Assembly (NCBI GenBank): GCA_038230695.1
Contig: JBBRMT010000138.1
Span: 1 to 12,424 of the forward strand
DNA length: 12,424 nucleotides
Source of the DNA: QHBQ01 sp038230695
GTDB taxonomy: Bacteria > Chloroflexota > Chloroflexia > QHBQ01
Direction: 5' to 3'
Made by a program: the position numbers and the translations under genes
Shown here: one piece after another, positions 12,245-12,424 of the stretch
Position numbering within the stretch: the stretch's first letter is position 1
Layout: every line of letters starts with the position of its first letter
Notes under the pieces: generated by a model
The model's database searches: none
What the model was told of the DNA's origin: nothing
Seen by the model: only the letters and a program-made list of their open reading frames with translations

Positions 12245-12424
12245 ATGTACACCTTTAGCAACGACAAAGTGCGCCTGCGGGCAATTACCATGAGCGATGT
12301 AGACGACCACTTGCGCTGGCGCAACGATGTGGACGTTACTCGCACCCTGCTCAATGTTAGGCCACGCAGCCGTGAGGAAGTCGCCAGCATGGTCGAACGC
12401 TGGATGGAAAGTGGCGATAGCTTC
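12245..12424 (+). CDS. GNAT-family N-acetyltransferase, 5' part (runs off the window)
   Basis: The first 60 codons are visible, in frame to the last base. KVRLRAITMSDVDDHLRWRND is the opening strand and helix of the RimJ/RimL (Acetyltransf_3) type of acetyl-CoA-dependent N-acetyltransferase. That group acetylates ribosomal protein N-termini, amino sugars or antibiotics. The acetyl-CoA-binding motif (Q/R-x-x-G-x-G/A) would lie beyond the window, so substrate and completeness are unknown. ATG 12245 is chosen as the first Met before the conserved strand. The ribosome-binding site is weak (CGGAAA, about 9 bases upstream), right after a heptamer repeat. Confidence 0.75.
   Translation, partial: MYTFSNDKVRLRAITMSDVDDHLRWRNDVDVTRTLLNVRPRSREEVASMVERWMESGDSF

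Overview
The window reads as a stretch of bacterial chromosome, most likely from a filamentous or phototrophic member of the Chloroflexota (class Chloroflexia). The basis is gene content, moderately high GC, and many short period-7 tandem repeats and small palindromes between and inside genes, a genome style I associate with that group. No marker in the window fixes the genus.

Layout. Positions 1-909 (minus) hold a cell-surface lipoprotein gene of beta-propeller type, cut by the window edge and interrupted by one in-frame TAG. Positions 1092-2123 (minus) encode a UbiA-family membrane prenyltransferase resembling decaprenyl-phosphate phosphoribosyltransferase. A divergent promoter region then leads into two tRNA-Cys-like genes at 2208 and 2384 (plus); the first is normal and the second structurally odd. 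An M20-type peptidase (2645-3742) and an ADP-ribose-type Nudix hydrolase (3832-4380) follow on the plus strand and end in a strong intrinsic terminator at 4453-4489. A mostly noncoding gap (4381-4835) holds tandem hairpins and a 25-codon basic micro-ORF.

Positions 4836-10628 are a minus-strand block. In transcription order it contains an alpha/beta hydrolase, guaA (GMP synthase), purD (GAR synthetase) and a lipoprotein. guaA, purD and the lipoprotein are separated by 11 and 7 bases, with ribosome-binding sites overlapping the preceding stop codons, so they look translationally coupled. guaA and purD place purine synthesis here. On the plus strand from 10713 a promoter leads to an unknown 164-residue protein, rnc (RNase III) and the start of a GNAT acetyltransferase.

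The most unusual theme is repeat-derived sequence inside housekeeping proteins. A period-7 repeat family (roughly NTGARTG) occurs at about a dozen places. A second family of small palindromes headed by GTAGGGGCG-like sequence occurs at four to five places. Together they supply coding sequence to the N-terminus of GuaA, the C-terminal tail of PurD and the N-terminus of RNase III, and a third small repeat ends the hydrolase. PurD is also much enlarged, at 727 residues against about 425, by an insertion inside its ATP-grasp fold and a long tail.
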